A stretch of 64,000 bases of DNA from Polynucleobacter sp. HIN7. GTDB taxonomy: Bacteria; Pseudomonadota; Gammaproteobacteria; Burkholderiales; Burkholderiaceae. Below the pieces are notes generated by a model, which made no database searches, was not told the DNA's origin, and saw only the letters and a program-made list of their open reading frames with translations. The position numbers and the translations under genes are program-made. The stretch covers positions 1,426,001-1,490,000 of the forward strand of contig NZ_AP028138.1 in NCBI RefSeq assembly GCF_030297595.1. Reading direction: 5' to 3'. This document shows, one piece after another, positions 18,289 through 28,895 of this stretch (position 1 is the stretch's first letter; each line of letters opens with the position of its first letter).

Positions 18289-20916
18289 CTAAATCCGCTC
18301 GGCAACCCAAGCATCAACGGCAGCGAGCGCTTTGCTTAAACCGCTTGGATCGCTACCACCAGCCATCGCCATTTCGGGCTTGCCGCCACCTTTGCCGCCC
18401 ACTTGTTGAGCCACAAAATTGACGAGCTCACCCGCTTTGATCCGATTGGTCGCATCACTGGTCACCCCAGCAATGAGACTTACCTTGCCGTCTTGAACGG
18501 ATGCCAAAACAATCGCGGCTGACTTTAATTTGGCCTTCAGAGCATCCATCGTGTCTCGCAATACTTTCGTATCAGCCGAATCTAATTGAGCTGCCAACAC
18601 TTTGATGCCTTGCAGATCTTTTGCTTGATTGACTAAATCATCGCCTTGGCTCGCAGCTAATTTTGCATTTACGCGCTCGAGCTCACGCTCAAGATGTCTG
18701 AGTTGATCTTGCAATTGACTAACGCGTTGCGGCAGATCATGAGGAGCCGTCTTTAACAACTGGGCCGCCTCTTGGATCTTCGACTCAAGCCCTTGAACAA
18801 AATCCATCACATTCGTGCCGGTCACCGCTTCAACCCGACGAATACCAGCAGCCACTCCACCCTCAGAGACGATCTTAAAACTACCAATATCACCCGTTCG
18901 CTTGACATGGGTTCCACCGCATAACTCTTTAGAAGATCCAATTTCAAGTACACGCACACGCTCACCATACTTCTCGCCAAATAGCATCATGGCTCCGGTC
19001 TTTTGCGCATCCTCCAAAGCCATCACATTGGCAGCAGTTGCAGTGTTGGTCAAAATCTCATGATTGACCATTTGCTCAATCCGAGTAATTTCAGCCTTCG
19101 TCAAGGGTGCAGTGTGGGTGAAATCGAATCGAGTCTTGTCGGCATCGACTAAGGAACCCTTCTGTTGCACATGATCGCCAAGGACTTCGCGCAAGGCTTT
19201 GTGTAGCAAATGCGTGGCGCTATGATTGCGCATCGTCTTAGCACGCAAGCTTGTATCCACGCGCGCCTCAACCATATCCCCAACCCTTAACTCGCCCTCT
19301 TGAAGTTCACCTTGATGTCCAAAGACATCGGCCTGAATCTTAAAAGTGTCCGCCACGATGAATTGCGATTGCTCAGTTCGTAACTCGCCACGATCGCCGA
19401 CTTGACCACCAGACTCTGCATAAAACGGGGTGCGATTCAGAACCACGACTGCACTTTCACCGGGCCGAATCGAGTCGACGGGGCTGCCATCACGATACAA
19501 AGCGGTGATGCGAGCATTCTCAATCAACACTTGCTCGTAGCCTAAGAACTGGGTAGGCTCGCCCCGGTAATCCAAGCCCTGTGCCATCTTAAATTTACCG
19601 GCAGCCCGTGCTTGATCACGTTGGCGTTGCATCGCCGCCTCAAAGCCAGCTGAATCGACACTGACTCCGCGCTCACGACAGACATCGGCGGTGAGATCGA
19701 GAGGGAATCCAAACGTATCATGCAGACGAAACGCGGTTTCTCCATCTAGAACAGATTGATTATTTTGAAGCGCAGATTCTAGGATCTCCATGCCATTGGC
19801 AATGGTCTGGAAAAAACGTTCCTCTTCTTGCTTAAGCACATCCATGACCCGCGCTTGCGCTTGGCGCAGCTCAGGATATGCATCACCCATTTCAGCGACC
19901 AAGGCGGGCACTAGCTGATGAAAGAAAGCCTGCCGTGCACCCAACTTATACCCATGACGGATGGCGCGTCGCGCAATGCGCCGCAATACATAACCGCGCC
20001 CTGCATTTCCAGGAATGACTCCATCGACCACAATAAAACTACAGGCACGAATATGATCCGCTATGACTTTCAGCGATGGGCTGTTTAAATCACAACCATT
20101 AGCCCCAGCACGATCAACCGCGTCTTTTGCTGCTTGCAGAAGATGGACAAATAAATCGATTTCATAGTTGGAGTGCACGTGTTGCAAAACAGCAGCAATT
20201 CGCTCCAAGCCCATACCGGTATCGACGCTGGGCTTGGGCAAGGGATGCATCTCGCCAGCCTCATCGCGATTAAATTGCATGAAGACGTTATTCCAGATCT
20301 CAATGAAACGATCACCATCTTCATCGGGACTGCCCGGAGGGCCGCCAGCAATTTCTGGACCATGGTCATAAAAGATTTCAGTACACGGTCCACAGGGCCC
20401 GGTGTCACCCATCATCCAAAAGTTATCGGAGGCGTACCGCGCACCCTTGTTATCGCCAATGCGCACAATACGCTCTTTCGGTACACCAATTTTTTTCTCC
20501 CAAATATCGTAGGCTTCATCGTCCTCGGCATAGACGGTGACCCATAACTTATCTTTGGGTAATTTGAAAACTTGGGTTAGGAGCTCCCAAGCAAATTGAA
20601 TTGCATCCTCTTTAAAGTAATCCCCAAACGAGAAATTACCAAGCATCTCAAAGAAGGTATGGTGACGAGCGGTATACCCAACGTTATCAAGGTCATTATG
20701 TTTACCGCCAGCCCGAATGCATTTCTGAGCCGTAGTTGCGCGTTGATATGGCCGCTTATCAAATCCCAAAAAGACATCTTTAAACTGATTCATCCCGGCA
20801 TTCGTAAATAGCAAGGTGGGATCATCACCAGGAACCACGGGGCTTGAAGCCACGATTTGGTGACCCTTGGAGGCAAAATAATCAAGGAAGGCTTGGCGGA
20901 TTTCGGAGACTTTCAT
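18289..20916 (-). CDS. alaS: Alanyl-tRNA synthetase
   Basis: Charges tRNA-Ala. All domains are present in 875 residues: the class II catalytic core ([35 protein letters not shown]), the tRNA-recognition region, the editing domain with [11 protein letters not shown] and [15 protein letters not shown] (zinc ligands), and the C-Ala domain ending [13 protein letters not shown]. The upstream promoter is unusually clear: TTGCCC, 17 bp, GATAAT, 7 bp, ATG. There is no Shine-Dalgarno, so the mRNA may be leaderless. Confidence 0.97.
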   Translation of the reverse strand: MKVSEIRQAFLDYFASKGHQIVASSPVVPGDDPTLLFTNAGMNQFKDVFLGFDKRPYQRATTAQKCIRAGGKHNDLDNVGYTARHHTFFEMLGNFSFGDYFKEDAIQFAWELLTQVFKLPKDKLWVTVYAEDDEAYDIWEKKIGVPKERIVRIGDNKGARYASDNFWMMGDTGPCGPCTEIFYDHGPEIAGGPPGSPDEDGDRFIEIWNNVFMQFNRDEAGEMHPLPKPSVDTGMGLERIAAVLQHVHSNYEIDLFVHLLQAAKDAVDRAGANGCDLNSPSLKVIADHIRACSFIVVDGVIPGNAGRGYVLRRIARRAIRHGYKLGARQAFFHQLVPALVAEMGDAYPELRQAQARVMDVLKQEEERFFQTIANGMEILESALQNNQSVLDGETAFRLHDTFGFPLDLTADVCRERGVSVDSAGFEAAMQRQRDQARAAGKFKMAQGLDYRGEPTQFLGYEQVLIENARITALYRDGSPVDSIRPGESAVVVLNRTPFYAESGGQVGDRGELRTEQSQFIVADTFKIQADVFGHQGELQEGELRVGDMVEARVDTSLRAKTMRNHSATHLLHKALREVLGDHVQQKGSLVDADKTRFDFTHTAPLTKAEITRIEQMVNHEILTNTATAANVMALEDAQKTGAMMLFGEKYGERVRVLEIGSSKELCGGTHVKRTGDIGSFKIVSEGGVAAGIRRVEAVTGTNVMDFVQGLESKIQEAAQLLKTAPHDLPQRVSQLQDQLRHLERELERVNAKLAASQGDDLVNQAKDLQGIKVLAAQLDSADTKVLRDTMDALKAKLKSAAIVLASVQDGKVSLIAGVTSDATNRIKAGELVNFVAQQVGGKGGGKPEMAMAGGSDPSGLSKALAAVDAWVAERI

Positions 20917-20923
20917 CCGCAGA

Positions 20924-20952
20924 ATTATCGCATTGGCACAGAATTAGGGCAA
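20924..20952 (-). promoter_or_regulatory. Predicted alaS promoter (near-leaderless)
   Basis: On the minus strand TTGCCC (20952-20947) and GATAAT (20929-20924) are spaced by 17 bp. The ATG of alaS begins 7 bp after the -10 hexamer, so initiation at the usual distance would start the mRNA at or one base before the A of ATG. The -35, spacer and -10 all agree with a sigma-70 promoter. Confidence 0.65.
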
Positions 20953-21049
20953 ACCCTTAAATATGCCCATGCTCATTCCCTTACAATCACAAATCGACTA
21001 AAAATAGCCCTTTACGAAAAGGCGGCAATCGCTACAAAGGAGACAGATT

Positions 21050-21508
21050 TTGAACATTCGCAATAAAAAGGATTTTGGCGCTGGGATCATGTATATGGTC
21101 ATCGGCCTATTCTTTACCATTATTGCCACTGGCTACAAAATGGGCACCGCTGCCAAGATGGGTCCAGGTTATTTTCCATTTTGGCTGGGTGTGTTGATGA
21201 CCGCTCTCGGTTTGTTCATCACAATTCGGTCATTCTCCAAAAAGGCCGATCCTGAAGAGATGCCACCCTGGAACTGGAAGATTGTTTTATGGATTACCGG
21301 ATCGGTTGTCTTATATGGTTTGTTACTGCCTATCTTGGGTTTTGTAATTACGATCATTATTTTGGTGGTTGTTTCAGCAAGCGTTAGCCATGAGTTTGGC
21401 TGGAAAGGTGCAGTTCTAAATGCTGTTGCGCTTGCAGCCTTTAGCTATCTTGCATTCATTTTCGGCCTTGGATTGCAGTTTCCCATCATGCCGGTATTTT
21501 TAGAATAA
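21050..21508 (+). CDS. tctB: Tripartite tricarboxylate transporter, small membrane subunit TctB
   Basis: A 152-residue membrane protein of the TctB family with four hydrophobic segments (about 12-30, 45-60, 80-100, 115-145) and the GPGYFPFWLGVLMTALGL motif typical of the family. The frame begins at TTG 21050, which is well placed after AAAGGAG (21036-21042). The next gene is the large subunit TctA, 18 bp on. The periplasmic binding protein TctC, normally the first gene, is absent here. Confidence 0.88.
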   Translation: MNIRNKKDFGAGIMYMVIGLFFTIIATGYKMGTAAKMGPGYFPFWLGVLMTALGLFITIRSFSKKADPEEMPPWNWKIVLWITGSVVLYGLLLPILGFVITIIILVVVSASVSHEFGWKGAVLNAVALAAFSYLAFIFGLGLQFPIMPVFLE

Positions 21509-21526
21509 TCCTCAGGAATCGATCAC

Positions 21527-23032
21527 ATGGAATTACTAAATAATCTTTCTTTAGGATTTGAGACCGCATTTACGGTCCAGAATTTGTTCTATTGTTTTCT
21601 GGGCTGTTTATTAGGAACCTTAATTGGGGTATTGCCAGGCTTGGGCCCCGTGGCAACGATTGCCATGCTCTTGCCAGCGACATACGCTCTTCCCCCCACT
21701 CCCGCACTCATTATGTTGGCCGGTATTTACTACGGTTCTCAATACGGGGGCTCGACCACGGCGATCTTACTGAATATTCCCGGGGAAACGTCCTCGGTGG
21801 TAACGGCAATTGACGGCTACCAAATGGCCAAACGCGGTCGTGGAGGCGTTGCATTATTTACTGCCGGAATGGGCTCATTCTTTGCTGGTTGTGTGGCAAC
21901 TTTAATTTTGGCAGGCTTTGCCGCCCCATTGGCTGAAGTAGCCTTTAAGTTTGGTCCTGCCGAATACTTTTCTCTGATGGTCTTGGGTTTGATTGGTGCC
22001 GTGGTTTTGGCATCCGGGTCACTCATCAAAGCGGTTGGCATGATTTTGCTGGGACTACTACTCGGCCTCATCGGTACCGACGTGAACTCAGGCGTTGCCC
22101 GTTACTCTTTTGACATCCCTCAATTGACTGATGGTATCGGGTTTGTGTCAGTCGCCATGGGTGTGTTTGGCTTTGCTGAGATCATGGTGAACTTGGAGCG
22201 TAAAGGTGCCGGCGAGTCCTTCCTTAACAAGGTCACTTCGCTGATTCCAAGTTGGAATGACGTGAAGCGGATGACCCCGTCTATTTTGCGTGGAACCACG
22301 ATTGGTTCGATGTTAGGAATCTTGCCAGGCGGCGGCGCTGCCCTTGCCGCTTTTGGTGCCTACTCAGTCGAGAAAAAGAGCTCCAAACATTCCGAAGAGT
22401 TTGGTAAAGGCGCCATTGAGGGTGTTGCTGGTCCAGAAGCTGCAAACAATGCGGCCTCGCAAACCTCATTTATTCCCCTGTTAACCCTTGGTATTCCGCC
22501 CAATGCAGTGATGGCATTGATGGTAGGTGCGATGACCATTCACAATATTCAGCCTGGACCCCAGGTAATGGCAAGCAATCCCACCCTATTCTGGGGCTTG
22601 ATTGCCTCGATGTGGATTGGTAACGTGATGCTGATTTTGCTGAACTTACCCTTAATTAGCGTTTGGGTTAGTCTCCTCAAGATTCCATACCGCTTCCTGT
22701 ATCCCGCCATTTTGGTGTTCTGCTGTATTGGTGTGTATAGCGTGAACAACTCTATTTTTGATGTGTACGTCACTGCGGCATTCGGTGTGATTGGCTATAT
22801 GTTTGTGAAGTTTGGCTGCGAGCCAGCGCCATTACTGTTGGGCTTTGTATTGGGTCCAATGATGGAAGAAAACTTCCGTCGTGCACTCCTCCTCTCAAGG
22901 GGTGATTTCACAACCTTTGTCACTCGCCCACTCTCCTTGAGTCTGCTCATTGCTGCGCTCCTACTACTGATTGTGGTTACTTTGCCTGCCGTGAAGAAGA
23001 GTCGCGAAAAAGTGTTTGTGGACGAACAATAA
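21527..23032 (+). CDS. tctA: Tripartite tricarboxylate transporter permease TctA
   Basis: The large membrane subunit, 501 residues with about 11-12 helices. Two internally related signature loops are seen: GVLPGLGP (34-41) followed by [20 protein letters not shown], and [16 protein letters not shown] near 265. Substrates in the family are citrate and other carboxylates, fixed mainly by TctC, so no substrate can be named here. A rho-independent terminator follows at 23052-23080. Confidence 0.92.
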   Translation: MELLNNLSLGFETAFTVQNLFYCFLGCLLGTLIGVLPGLGPVATIAMLLPATYALPPTPALIMLAGIYYGSQYGGSTTAILLNIPGETSSVVTAIDGYQMAKRGRGGVALFTAGMGSFFAGCVATLILAGFAAPLAEVAFKFGPAEYFSLMVLGLIGAVVLASGSLIKAVGMILLGLLLGLIGTDVNSGVARYSFDIPQLTDGIGFVSVAMGVFGFAEIMVNLERKGAGESFLNKVTSLIPSWNDVKRMTPSILRGTTIGSMLGILPGGGAALAAFGAYSVEKKSSKHSEEFGKGAIEGVAGPEAANNAASQTSFIPLLTLGIPPNAVMALMVGAMTIHNIQPGPQVMASNPTLFWGLIASMWIGNVMLILLNLPLISVWVSLLKIPYRFLYPAILVFCCIGVYSVNNSIFDVYVTAAFGVIGYMFVKFGCEPAPLLLGFVLGPMMEENFRRALLLSRGDFTTFVTRPLSLSLLIAALLLLIVVTLPAVKKSREKVFVDEQ

Positions 23033-23051
23033 GAAATCGACGCAATTCTCT

Positions 23052-23080
23052 AAGGCCCGCTGTTGCGGGCCTTATTTTTT
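23052..23080 (+). terminator. Rho-independent terminator after tctBA
   Basis: A 9-bp stem AAGGCCCGC / GCGGGCCTT with a TGTT loop is followed by A and six T. It ends the tctBA transcript and separates it from glnS, whose -10 hexamer begins 30 bp later. Confidence 0.9.
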
Positions 23081-23110
23081 GGCTTTCAGAACCACCCTAG
23101 CGGTCTTCTC

Positions 23111-23122
23111 TACAATAGTGGG
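23111..23122 (+). promoter_or_regulatory. Predicted glnS -10 element, leaderless arrangement
   Basis: TACAAT (23111-23116) lies 6 bp before the glnS ATG at 23123. No good -35 is visible and no Shine-Dalgarno fits between hexamer and start. The upstream neighbour ends in a strong terminator, so glnS needs its own promoter here. Confidence 0.5.
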
Positions 23123-24886
23123 ATGTCCACGCCATCTGCAAACCCAGTCGAACCATCTAATTTCTTACGGCAAATCATTGATCATGATTTAGCTAAGGGT
23201 ATTTATGCCAATCGCGTTGATGCAAATGGCAAGCCTTTGCCAGCTGTTGTCACTCGCTTTCCGCCCGAGCCAAATGGGTACCTGCATATTGGCCATGCCA
23301 AAAGTATTTGCCTCAACTATGGCCTAGCGAAAGACTATGATTCCCTGCCTTCAGGTGGTCGTTGCCATATGCGACTTGACGATACCAATCCAACTAAAGA
23401 GGATGTGGAATATGTCGATAGCATTTTAGATGCAGTGCGTTGGTTGGGATTTGATTGGCACCATCAGGGCCATGAGCATTTGTATTACGCCAGCGATTAC
23501 TTTGAACGTCTCTATGAGTTTGCGCAAATCTTGATGCGTCATGGCAAAGCCTATGTCGATAGTCAAAGCGCGGAGGAAATTCATCGTCATCGCGGTAATT
23601 TTTCGACACCGGGTGTCAATAGTCCCTATCGAGATCGATCGGCCGATGAGAACATTGCACTTTTGGAAAAAATGCGTGCTGGCGAGTTCCCCGATGGTAG
23701 CCATGTGGTGCGTCTAAAGATTGATATGACTCACCCCAATATCGTGATGCGTGATCCGGTCATTTATCGTATTCGTCATGCTCATCATCACCGCACTGGC
23801 GATCAGTGGTGTATTTATCCTTTATATGACTTTACCCACTGTATTTCAGATGCTCTTGAAAACGTATCGCACTCGATTTGCACCCTCGAGTTTGAAAACA
23901 ACCGTCCGCTGTATGACTGGATTCTCAACAGTCTGAAAGAGTGCGGGGTTTTTAAAGGCCCTTTACCCCATCAATACGAATTTGCCAGACTCAATCTCAC
24001 TTACACCATTACGAGTAAACGCAAACTCCTGCAACTCGTTGAGGAGCAACGCGTCGACGGCTGGGACGATCCTCGTATGCCAACCATCGCCGGAATCCGC
24101 CGCCGTGGTTACACACCAGAGAGCATTCGTTTATTTTGTGAACGGATTGGCGTATCCAAAGCCGATAGCTGGATTGATATGAGTGTTCTTGAGCAAGCTC
24201 TACGCGATGATTTGGATGCACGCGCCCCTCGCGCCAGCGCAGTACTAGATCCGCTCAAGCTTGTGATTGAAAACTATGAAGTTGGTGCAAAAGAACCGTG
24301 TTCTGCCCCCAAGCATCCGCACCATCCGGAATGGGGCAAGCGCGAGTTTCATTTTGGACGTGAGCTTTGGATTGAGGCCGATGATTTTCAGATGAATCCT
24401 GAAAAAGGATTTTTCCGTCTGTTCCCACCCAAAGATGGAGGGGCCGGTGGGCGTGTACGCTTACGTCATGGCTTTGTCATCGAGTGCACCGGTGTCAAAC
24501 TCGATGACCAGGGCAAAGTCACTGAGGTTCATGCGCGCTATTTTCCTGATAGTAAAAGTGGCACACCCGACTCTAACAATTACAAGGTAAAGGGCAACAT
24601 CCACTGGATTAATGCTGCAGAAGCCTTACCTGTTGAGGTTCGTCTATATGAGCATTTATTTACCGATCCACACCCGGATAGCGGTGACAATGACTTTCTG
24701 AGCTTTATTAATCCGGATTCCAAAAAGGTGATTCAAGCCTATGTGGAACCCAGTATGCAGAGCGCCGAGCCAGAAGATCGTTTTCAATTTGAGCGCCACG
24801 GCTACTTTGTGGTTGATCGTAAAGATAGCGCCCCAGGAAAGTTAGTCTTTAATCGCAGCGTTGGTCTGAAAGACGGCTGGAAATAA
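23123..24886 (+). CDS. glnS: Glutaminyl-tRNA synthetase
   Basis: Charges tRNA-Gln directly; it belongs to the GlnS, not GltX, branch. In the 587 residues, FPPEPNGYLHIGHAKSICLNYGLA is the HIGH motif as found in GlnS, TSKRKLL near 265 is the KMSKS-like loop, and the C-terminal half is the beta-barrel anticodon-binding region. The open frame begins 20 codons earlier, but that part falls on the preceding terminator and the putative -10, so ATG 23123 is preferred. It ends flush against the convergent SDR gene. Confidence 0.96.
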   Translation: MSTPSANPVEPSNFLRQIIDHDLAKGIYANRVDANGKPLPAVVTRFPPEPNGYLHIGHAKSICLNYGLAKDYDSLPSGGRCHMRLDDTNPTKEDVEYVDSILDAVRWLGFDWHHQGHEHLYYASDYFERLYEFAQILMRHGKAYVDSQSAEEIHRHRGNFSTPGVNSPYRDRSADENIALLEKMRAGEFPDGSHVVRLKIDMTHPNIVMRDPVIYRIRHAHHHRTGDQWCIYPLYDFTHCISDALENVSHSICTLEFENNRPLYDWILNSLKECGVFKGPLPHQYEFARLNLTYTITSKRKLLQLVEEQRVDGWDDPRMPTIAGIRRRGYTPESIRLFCERIGVSKADSWIDMSVLEQALRDDLDARAPRASAVLDPLKLVIENYEVGAKEPCSAPKHPHHPEWGKREFHFGRELWIEADDFQMNPEKGFFRLFPPKDGGAGGRVRLRHGFVIECTGVKLDDQGKVTEVHARYFPDSKSGTPDSNNYKVKGNIHWINAAEALPVEVRLYEHLFTDPHPDSGDNDFLSFINPDSKKVIQAYVEPSMQSAEPEDRFQFERHGYFVVDRKDSAPGKLVFNRSVGLKDGWK

Positions 24887-25798
24887 TTACAAAGTTTTCA
24901 AATAGTCTTTAACCCGAGGATATTTCAGGGGACGTTTTAGTTCACCTATTCGTTGATTGCGAACTCGCCTTGATTCGGCCATGAATGACCACATCATGGG
25001 ACCCACCTGAGCTCGCACCTCATCCGGCGGCAATCGCAGGGGCTTCGGCAAATGCAGTGCGCAAGCGACCTCATCAAAGTAATCGCCCATTTTTTGCTCA
25101 CTACCATCGCATGCATTAATCACGCGCTGTGGTTTGCCGATAAACAATGCTGCACAAATGAGCCGAGCAAGATCATCTGCATGAATATGGTTCGAATACG
25201 CATCAAACGGCTCTTGCAAAGCAGGGGTGTTGTTTTTTAAGCGCTCAATTGGTAATCGATTAGGTCCGTAAATTCCGGGCACACGCAAAATAGTTAACGC
25301 AACGCCTTGTGAGGCCGCCCAAAAGCGAAGTGTTTGTTCTGCATCCACGCGCCTCTTCGCCCGCGGACTGGTGGGTTGTAATTGACTGGTCTCATCGACA
25401 AAATCACCATCGCGATTACCGTATACCCCGGTCGTACTGATGTAAACCAGGCGTCTGACAGATCGTCCCTGCTGGGATAAAATTCGTACTAAATTGCGGG
25501 TGCGTTGATCGTACTCACCATCTTGTGCTGGTGGTGCTAGATGAATGACTGTTGTTGCTAAATGGGCAATTCGCCATAAAGTCTCAGGATGGTCAAGATT
25601 ACCTTCAATGGGTGTGATGCCATGCTTTCGAAGTTCGGTAAAACGCTCAGGGCTACTGCTTAATGCGAAGAGCTTGGGTCGGCCTTGCGATTGAGCGAGT
25701 GCATTGCCTTGCAGCTGCTGCGCAACCCGAATACCGATATCACCGCATCCAATAATGAGGATACGGGGGCGACGAAATAGGCTGGTTTTGGAGATCAT
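24887..25798 (-). CDS. NAD(P)-binding SDR-family protein (YeeZ-like)
   Basis: A 303-residue extended short-chain dehydrogenase-like protein. The N-terminal Rossmann motif is ILIIGCGDIGIRVAQQL, with the atypical GxGxxG spacing seen in YeeZ/YfcH proteins; VYISTTGVYGNRDGDFVDE near 120 and LRVPGIYGPNRLP near 175 are epimerase-like. The usual YxxxK pair is not obvious, so catalysis is uncertain. No pathway is indicated by the neighbours. It diverges from the reductase gene and converges with glnS with no gap. Confidence 0.75.
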   Translation of the reverse strand: MISKTSLFRRPRILIIGCGDIGIRVAQQLQGNALAQSQGRPKLFALSSSPERFTELRKHGITPIEGNLDHPETLWRIAHLATTVIHLAPPAQDGEYDQRTRNLVRILSQQGRSVRRLVYISTTGVYGNRDGDFVDETSQLQPTSPRAKRRVDAEQTLRFWAASQGVALTILRVPGIYGPNRLPIERLKNNTPALQEPFDAYSNHIHADDLARLICAALFIGKPQRVINACDGSEQKMGDYFDEVACALHLPKPLRLPPDEVRAQVGPMMWSFMAESRRVRNQRIGELKRPLKYPRVKDYLKTL

Positions 25799-25836
25799 AG
25801 AATTAACATCGTAATGATTTATTGGGAGAAGTGGAA

Positions 25837-26883
25837 TTGCAGTACCAGGTGGAACTTAAAAAGAGCGGCAAAACATTCACAGTGGACGAAGATGAGACCG
25901 TTCTGGAAGCTGCTATTCGCCAGGGCATTCAACTACCCTATGGCTGCAAAAATGGTGCTTGCGGATCATGCAAGGGCAAAGTGCTCGAGGGCCGAATTGA
26001 GCATGGAGACCACAGCCAAAGTGCCCTGAGCACCCTCGACGAAACCGCGGGCGCGACCCTTTTGTGCTGCGCCCACCCCAAATCCAATGTTCTAATCGAC
26101 GTTCGCGAAATCCAGGGCGGTGGCGATATTCCAGTGCGCAAAGTACCCTGTCGGATTCAGACAATTGCATATCCAAGTAACGATGTTGCAATTCTTCAGC
26201 TGCAATTGCCTGCAAGTGAACGTTTTCAATTTTTAGCCGGTCAGTATCTGGAGTTTTTACTTAAAGACAATAAACGTCGTGCGTATTCGATTGCCAGCGC
26301 CCCACATCAAGAGGGCCCCATTGAGTTGCACATTCGCCATCTGCCAGGCGGTCTTTTTACTGACCCCCTCTTTGGTCAAGGAGCTGATGGTAAAGCAATC
26401 AAAGAAAAAGATATCTTGCGTTTTGAAGGCCCCCAAGGAAGTTTTTTCTTGCGTGAGGATACTCAGAAGCCCATTATTTTCTTAGCATCCGGTACAGGCT
26501 TTGCTCCGATCAAATCCATTCTGTTGCATATGCGTGAGAAGAAAATTGATCGTGAGGTCTATTTCTACTGGGGTGGCCGACGCCCCAAAGATCTCTACAT
26601 GGATGCTCTTTGTCAGGAGTTTGCTAGTACCCTACCTCGCTTCCATTACATTCCGGTTATTTCTGACGCGCTACCAGAAGATCACTGGACTGGCCGGATA
26701 GGCTTTGTTCACCGTGCCGTGATGGCAGACTTTCCGGATCTCAGCGCATTCCAAGTTTATGCTTGTGGGGCCCCAATTGTGATTCAATCAGCCCAAACGG
26801 ACTTTGTTAAGCAATGCGGTCTGCCCGAGGATGAGTTTTATGCCGACTCATTCACGAGCGAGGCTGATCTAGCATATGCCTAG
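25837..26883 (+). CDS. Ferredoxin-NAD(P)H reductase-type flavoprotein with N-terminal 2Fe-2S domain
   Basis: About 348 residues. The N-terminal plant-type ferredoxin domain has CKNGACGSCKGKVLEG and a later CC (LLCCAHPKS). Then comes an FNR-like module with FAD motif RAYSIAS and NAD motif FLASGTGFAPIKSILLHM. This layout matches proteins annotated as CDP-6-deoxy-delta-3,4-glucoseen reductase (AscD type) and oxygenase reductase components. No partner oxygenase or deoxysugar gene is near, so the electron acceptor is unknown. TTG 25837 is chosen because GGGAG lies 8 bp before it; an in-frame TTG at 25822 has no ribosome site. Confidence 0.8.
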   Translation: MQYQVELKKSGKTFTVDEDETVLEAAIRQGIQLPYGCKNGACGSCKGKVLEGRIEHGDHSQSALSTLDETAGATLLCCAHPKSNVLIDVREIQGGGDIPVRKVPCRIQTIAYPSNDVAILQLQLPASERFQFLAGQYLEFLLKDNKRRAYSIASAPHQEGPIELHIRHLPGGLFTDPLFGQGADGKAIKEKDILRFEGPQGSFFLREDTQKPIIFLASGTGFAPIKSILLHMREKKIDREVYFYWGGRRPKDLYMDALCQEFASTLPRFHYIPVISDALPEDHWTGRIGFVHRAVMADFPDLSAFQVYACGAPIVIQSAQTDFVKQCGLPEDEFYADSFTSEADLAYA

Positions 26884-26928
26884 TTTTCTGTACCTGAAGG
26901 CAAATTCCCTTTTTACAACGATCTTTTG

Positions 26929-26940
26929 TATGATTGTGCT
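26929..26940 (+). promoter_or_regulatory. Predicted argD -10 element, leaderless arrangement
   Basis: TATGAT (26929-26934) is followed by TGTGCT and then the argD ATG at 26941. The -35 is weak (TTCCCT 18 bp upstream is the best I see). No Shine-Dalgarno is present. Confidence 0.45.
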
Positions 26941-28140
26941 ATGAATCAACTTTCTGATCCTCGTCCTGTTGATGCCCATTCGGTGATGTATATCACCAAG
27001 CGGCCGGACATCATCATGATGGAGGGCAAAGGCTCGTGGTTGGTCGATCAAAATGGCAAGCGCTACTTGGACTTCCTCCAAGGATGGGCCGTGAATTGCT
27101 TGGGGCACTGTAATCCTGGCATTGTTACTGCGTTAAACGCTCAAGCCCAGAAATTGATTAACCCTAGCCCTGCTTTTTATAACGAACCGATGATTCGGTT
27201 ATCCGATTTACTAACTAGCCACAGCTGCTTTAACAAAGTGTTTTTTGCTAACAGTGGGGCAGAAGCCAACGAGGGCGCGATCAAGCTTGCTCGTAAATGG
27301 GGGCAGATTCATAAAGGCGGTGCTTACGAAATTATTACCTTCGATCATAGTTTTCATGGGCGGACCTTAGCAACGATGAGTGCATCGGGCAAGCCGGGCT
27401 GGGATACTCTCTTTGCCCCCCAAGTGCCAGGCTTTCCGAAGGCTGATCTCAATGATATTGAATCGGTTAAGCGCTGCATCACCGATCAAACGGTTGCCGT
27501 CATGCTTGAGCCTGTCCAGGGTGAAGGTGGCGTCATTCCTGCTGATGATGCCTTCATGAAAGAACTGCGCCAGCTCACTAAAGAACGCAATCTATTGCTC
27601 ATCGTTGATGAAGTGCAGGCTGGTTTTGGAAGAACCGGTAAATTGTTTGCCTACCAACACTTTGGGATTGAGCCCGACATCATGACCCTTGGTAAAGGAA
27701 TTGGTGGAGGCGTTCCACTCGCGGCCCTTTTATGCACCGATGCAGTCGCCTGCTTTGTACCCGGGGATCAAGGGGGTACCTACAATGGCAATGCTTTGAT
27801 GACTGCGGTCGGGATTAGTGTGATTGAACAACTCTTAGCTCCTGGCTTTTTGGACTCAGTGATTCAAAAAGGAGCATTCTTGCAAAGTGAATTGCTGAAA
27901 CTTTGTTCTGAGTTCGGGCTAAAAGGCGAACGTGGCAAAGGACTGCTTCGGGCACTCATGTTGGGTAAGGATATTGGCCCCTCCTTGGTCGAGCTTGCTA
28001 GAGAGCATGAGCCTGAGGGCCTGCTGATTAATTCGCCTAGACCTGATCTATTGCGCTTTATGCCCGCCCTCAATGTCACGCAAGAGGAAATCCTCAAAAT
28101 GTGCACTACCTTGCGGGTTCTGCTGAAGAAACTGACTTAA
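26941..28140 (+). CDS. argD: Acetylornithine aminotransferase
   Basis: A PLP enzyme of arginine synthesis (399 residues) that may also serve in lysine synthesis as DapC. Class III aminotransferase features: [50 protein letters not shown], and the PLP lysine in [16 protein letters not shown] near 245. The frame extends five codons upstream over the -10 hexamer; ATG 26941 is preferred. Its TAA interlocks with the livF stop (TTAA). argF and argG are in this window but not adjacent. Confidence 0.92.
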   Translation: MNQLSDPRPVDAHSVMYITKRPDIIMMEGKGSWLVDQNGKRYLDFLQGWAVNCLGHCNPGIVTALNAQAQKLINPSPAFYNEPMIRLSDLLTSHSCFNKVFFANSGAEANEGAIKLARKWGQIHKGGAYEIITFDHSFHGRTLATMSASGKPGWDTLFAPQVPGFPKADLNDIESVKRCITDQTVAVMLEPVQGEGGVIPADDAFMKELRQLTKERNLLLIVDEVQAGFGRTGKLFAYQHFGIEPDIMTLGKGIGGGVPLAALLCTDAVACFVPGDQGGTYNGNALMTAVGISVIEQLLAPGFLDSVIQKGAFLQSELLKLCSEFGLKGERGKGLLRALMLGKDIGPSLVELAREHEPEGLLINSPRPDLLRFMPALNVTQEEILKMCTTLRVLLKKLT

Positions 28141-28895
28141 GTTTCTTTAGTCTCTTTGATTTTTGCATCTGCCCCCAGATACGCTTCGCGAACCCGGTCG
28201 TCATTAAATAACTGATCAGCCGATCCCGATAAGGTAATCGCCCCACTCTCCATCACATACGCACGATCTGCCATGGATAAGGCCAAACGTGCATTTTGCT
28301 CGACGAGCAAAATCGTCATACCCTGTTGATTGAGGCTTTGAATCACCTCAAAAATAGTTTCTACCATGAGCGGTGCCAGACCCATCGAGGGCTCATCGAG
28401 TAAGAGAAGCTTTGGCTTAGCCATCATCGCCCGAGCAATCGCTACCATTTGCTGCTCCCCACCAGAGAGGGTGCCGGCCAATTGGAACAAACGTTCACGC
28501 AAGCGTGGAAAGGTTGTAAGCGCCATCTCAAGGTCCTGATCAATACTCTCCGACGACTGAGAACCCTGGCGGATGTATGCGCCCATTTGCAGGTTCTCCA
28601 AAATGGTCATCCTGGCAAATACTCCCCGGCCTTCTGGTACCAATCCAATCCCAAGCTCAGCCAACTCATAGGCCGGCTTGCCCCCAATCGCATGCCCTAA
28701 GAATTGAATCGATCCAGCGCTTGGCTTTAGAAGACCGGCAATTACTTTTAGCGTCGTCGTTTTACCCGCCCCATTTGCCCCGATCAAAGTAACCAACTCT
28801 CCTGCGTTGATATAAAAATCAATCCCTTTAACGGCAGCAATTCCGCCATACGACAACTTCAGATGCTTGATCTCCAAAAGAGGTGTCGTACTCAT
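28137..28895 (-). CDS. livF: Branched-chain amino acid ABC transporter ATP-binding protein LivF
   Basis: 252 residues with Walker [13 protein letters not shown], signature [15 protein letters not shown] and Walker [14 protein letters not shown], plus [17 protein letters not shown], typical of LivF. It is the last gene of livKHMGF. Its ATG overlaps the livG stop by 4 bp; its stop overlaps argD. Confidence 0.93.
   Translation of the reverse strand: MSTTPLLEIKHLKLSYGGIAAVKGIDFYINAGELVTLIGANGAGKTTTLKVIAGLLKPSAGSIQFLGHAIGGKPAYELAELGIGLVPEGRGVFARMTILENLQMGAYIRQGSQSSESIDQDLEMALTTFPRLRERLFQLAGTLSGGEQQMVAIARAMMAKPKLLLLDEPSMGLAPLMVETIFEVIQSLNQQGMTILLVEQNARLALSMADRAYVMESGAITLSGSADQLFNDDRVREAYLGADAKIKETKET

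Noticed and set aside
23063..23122. 20-codon extension of glnS
   Set aside because: It starts within the tctBA terminator hairpin and runs over the putative -10 element.
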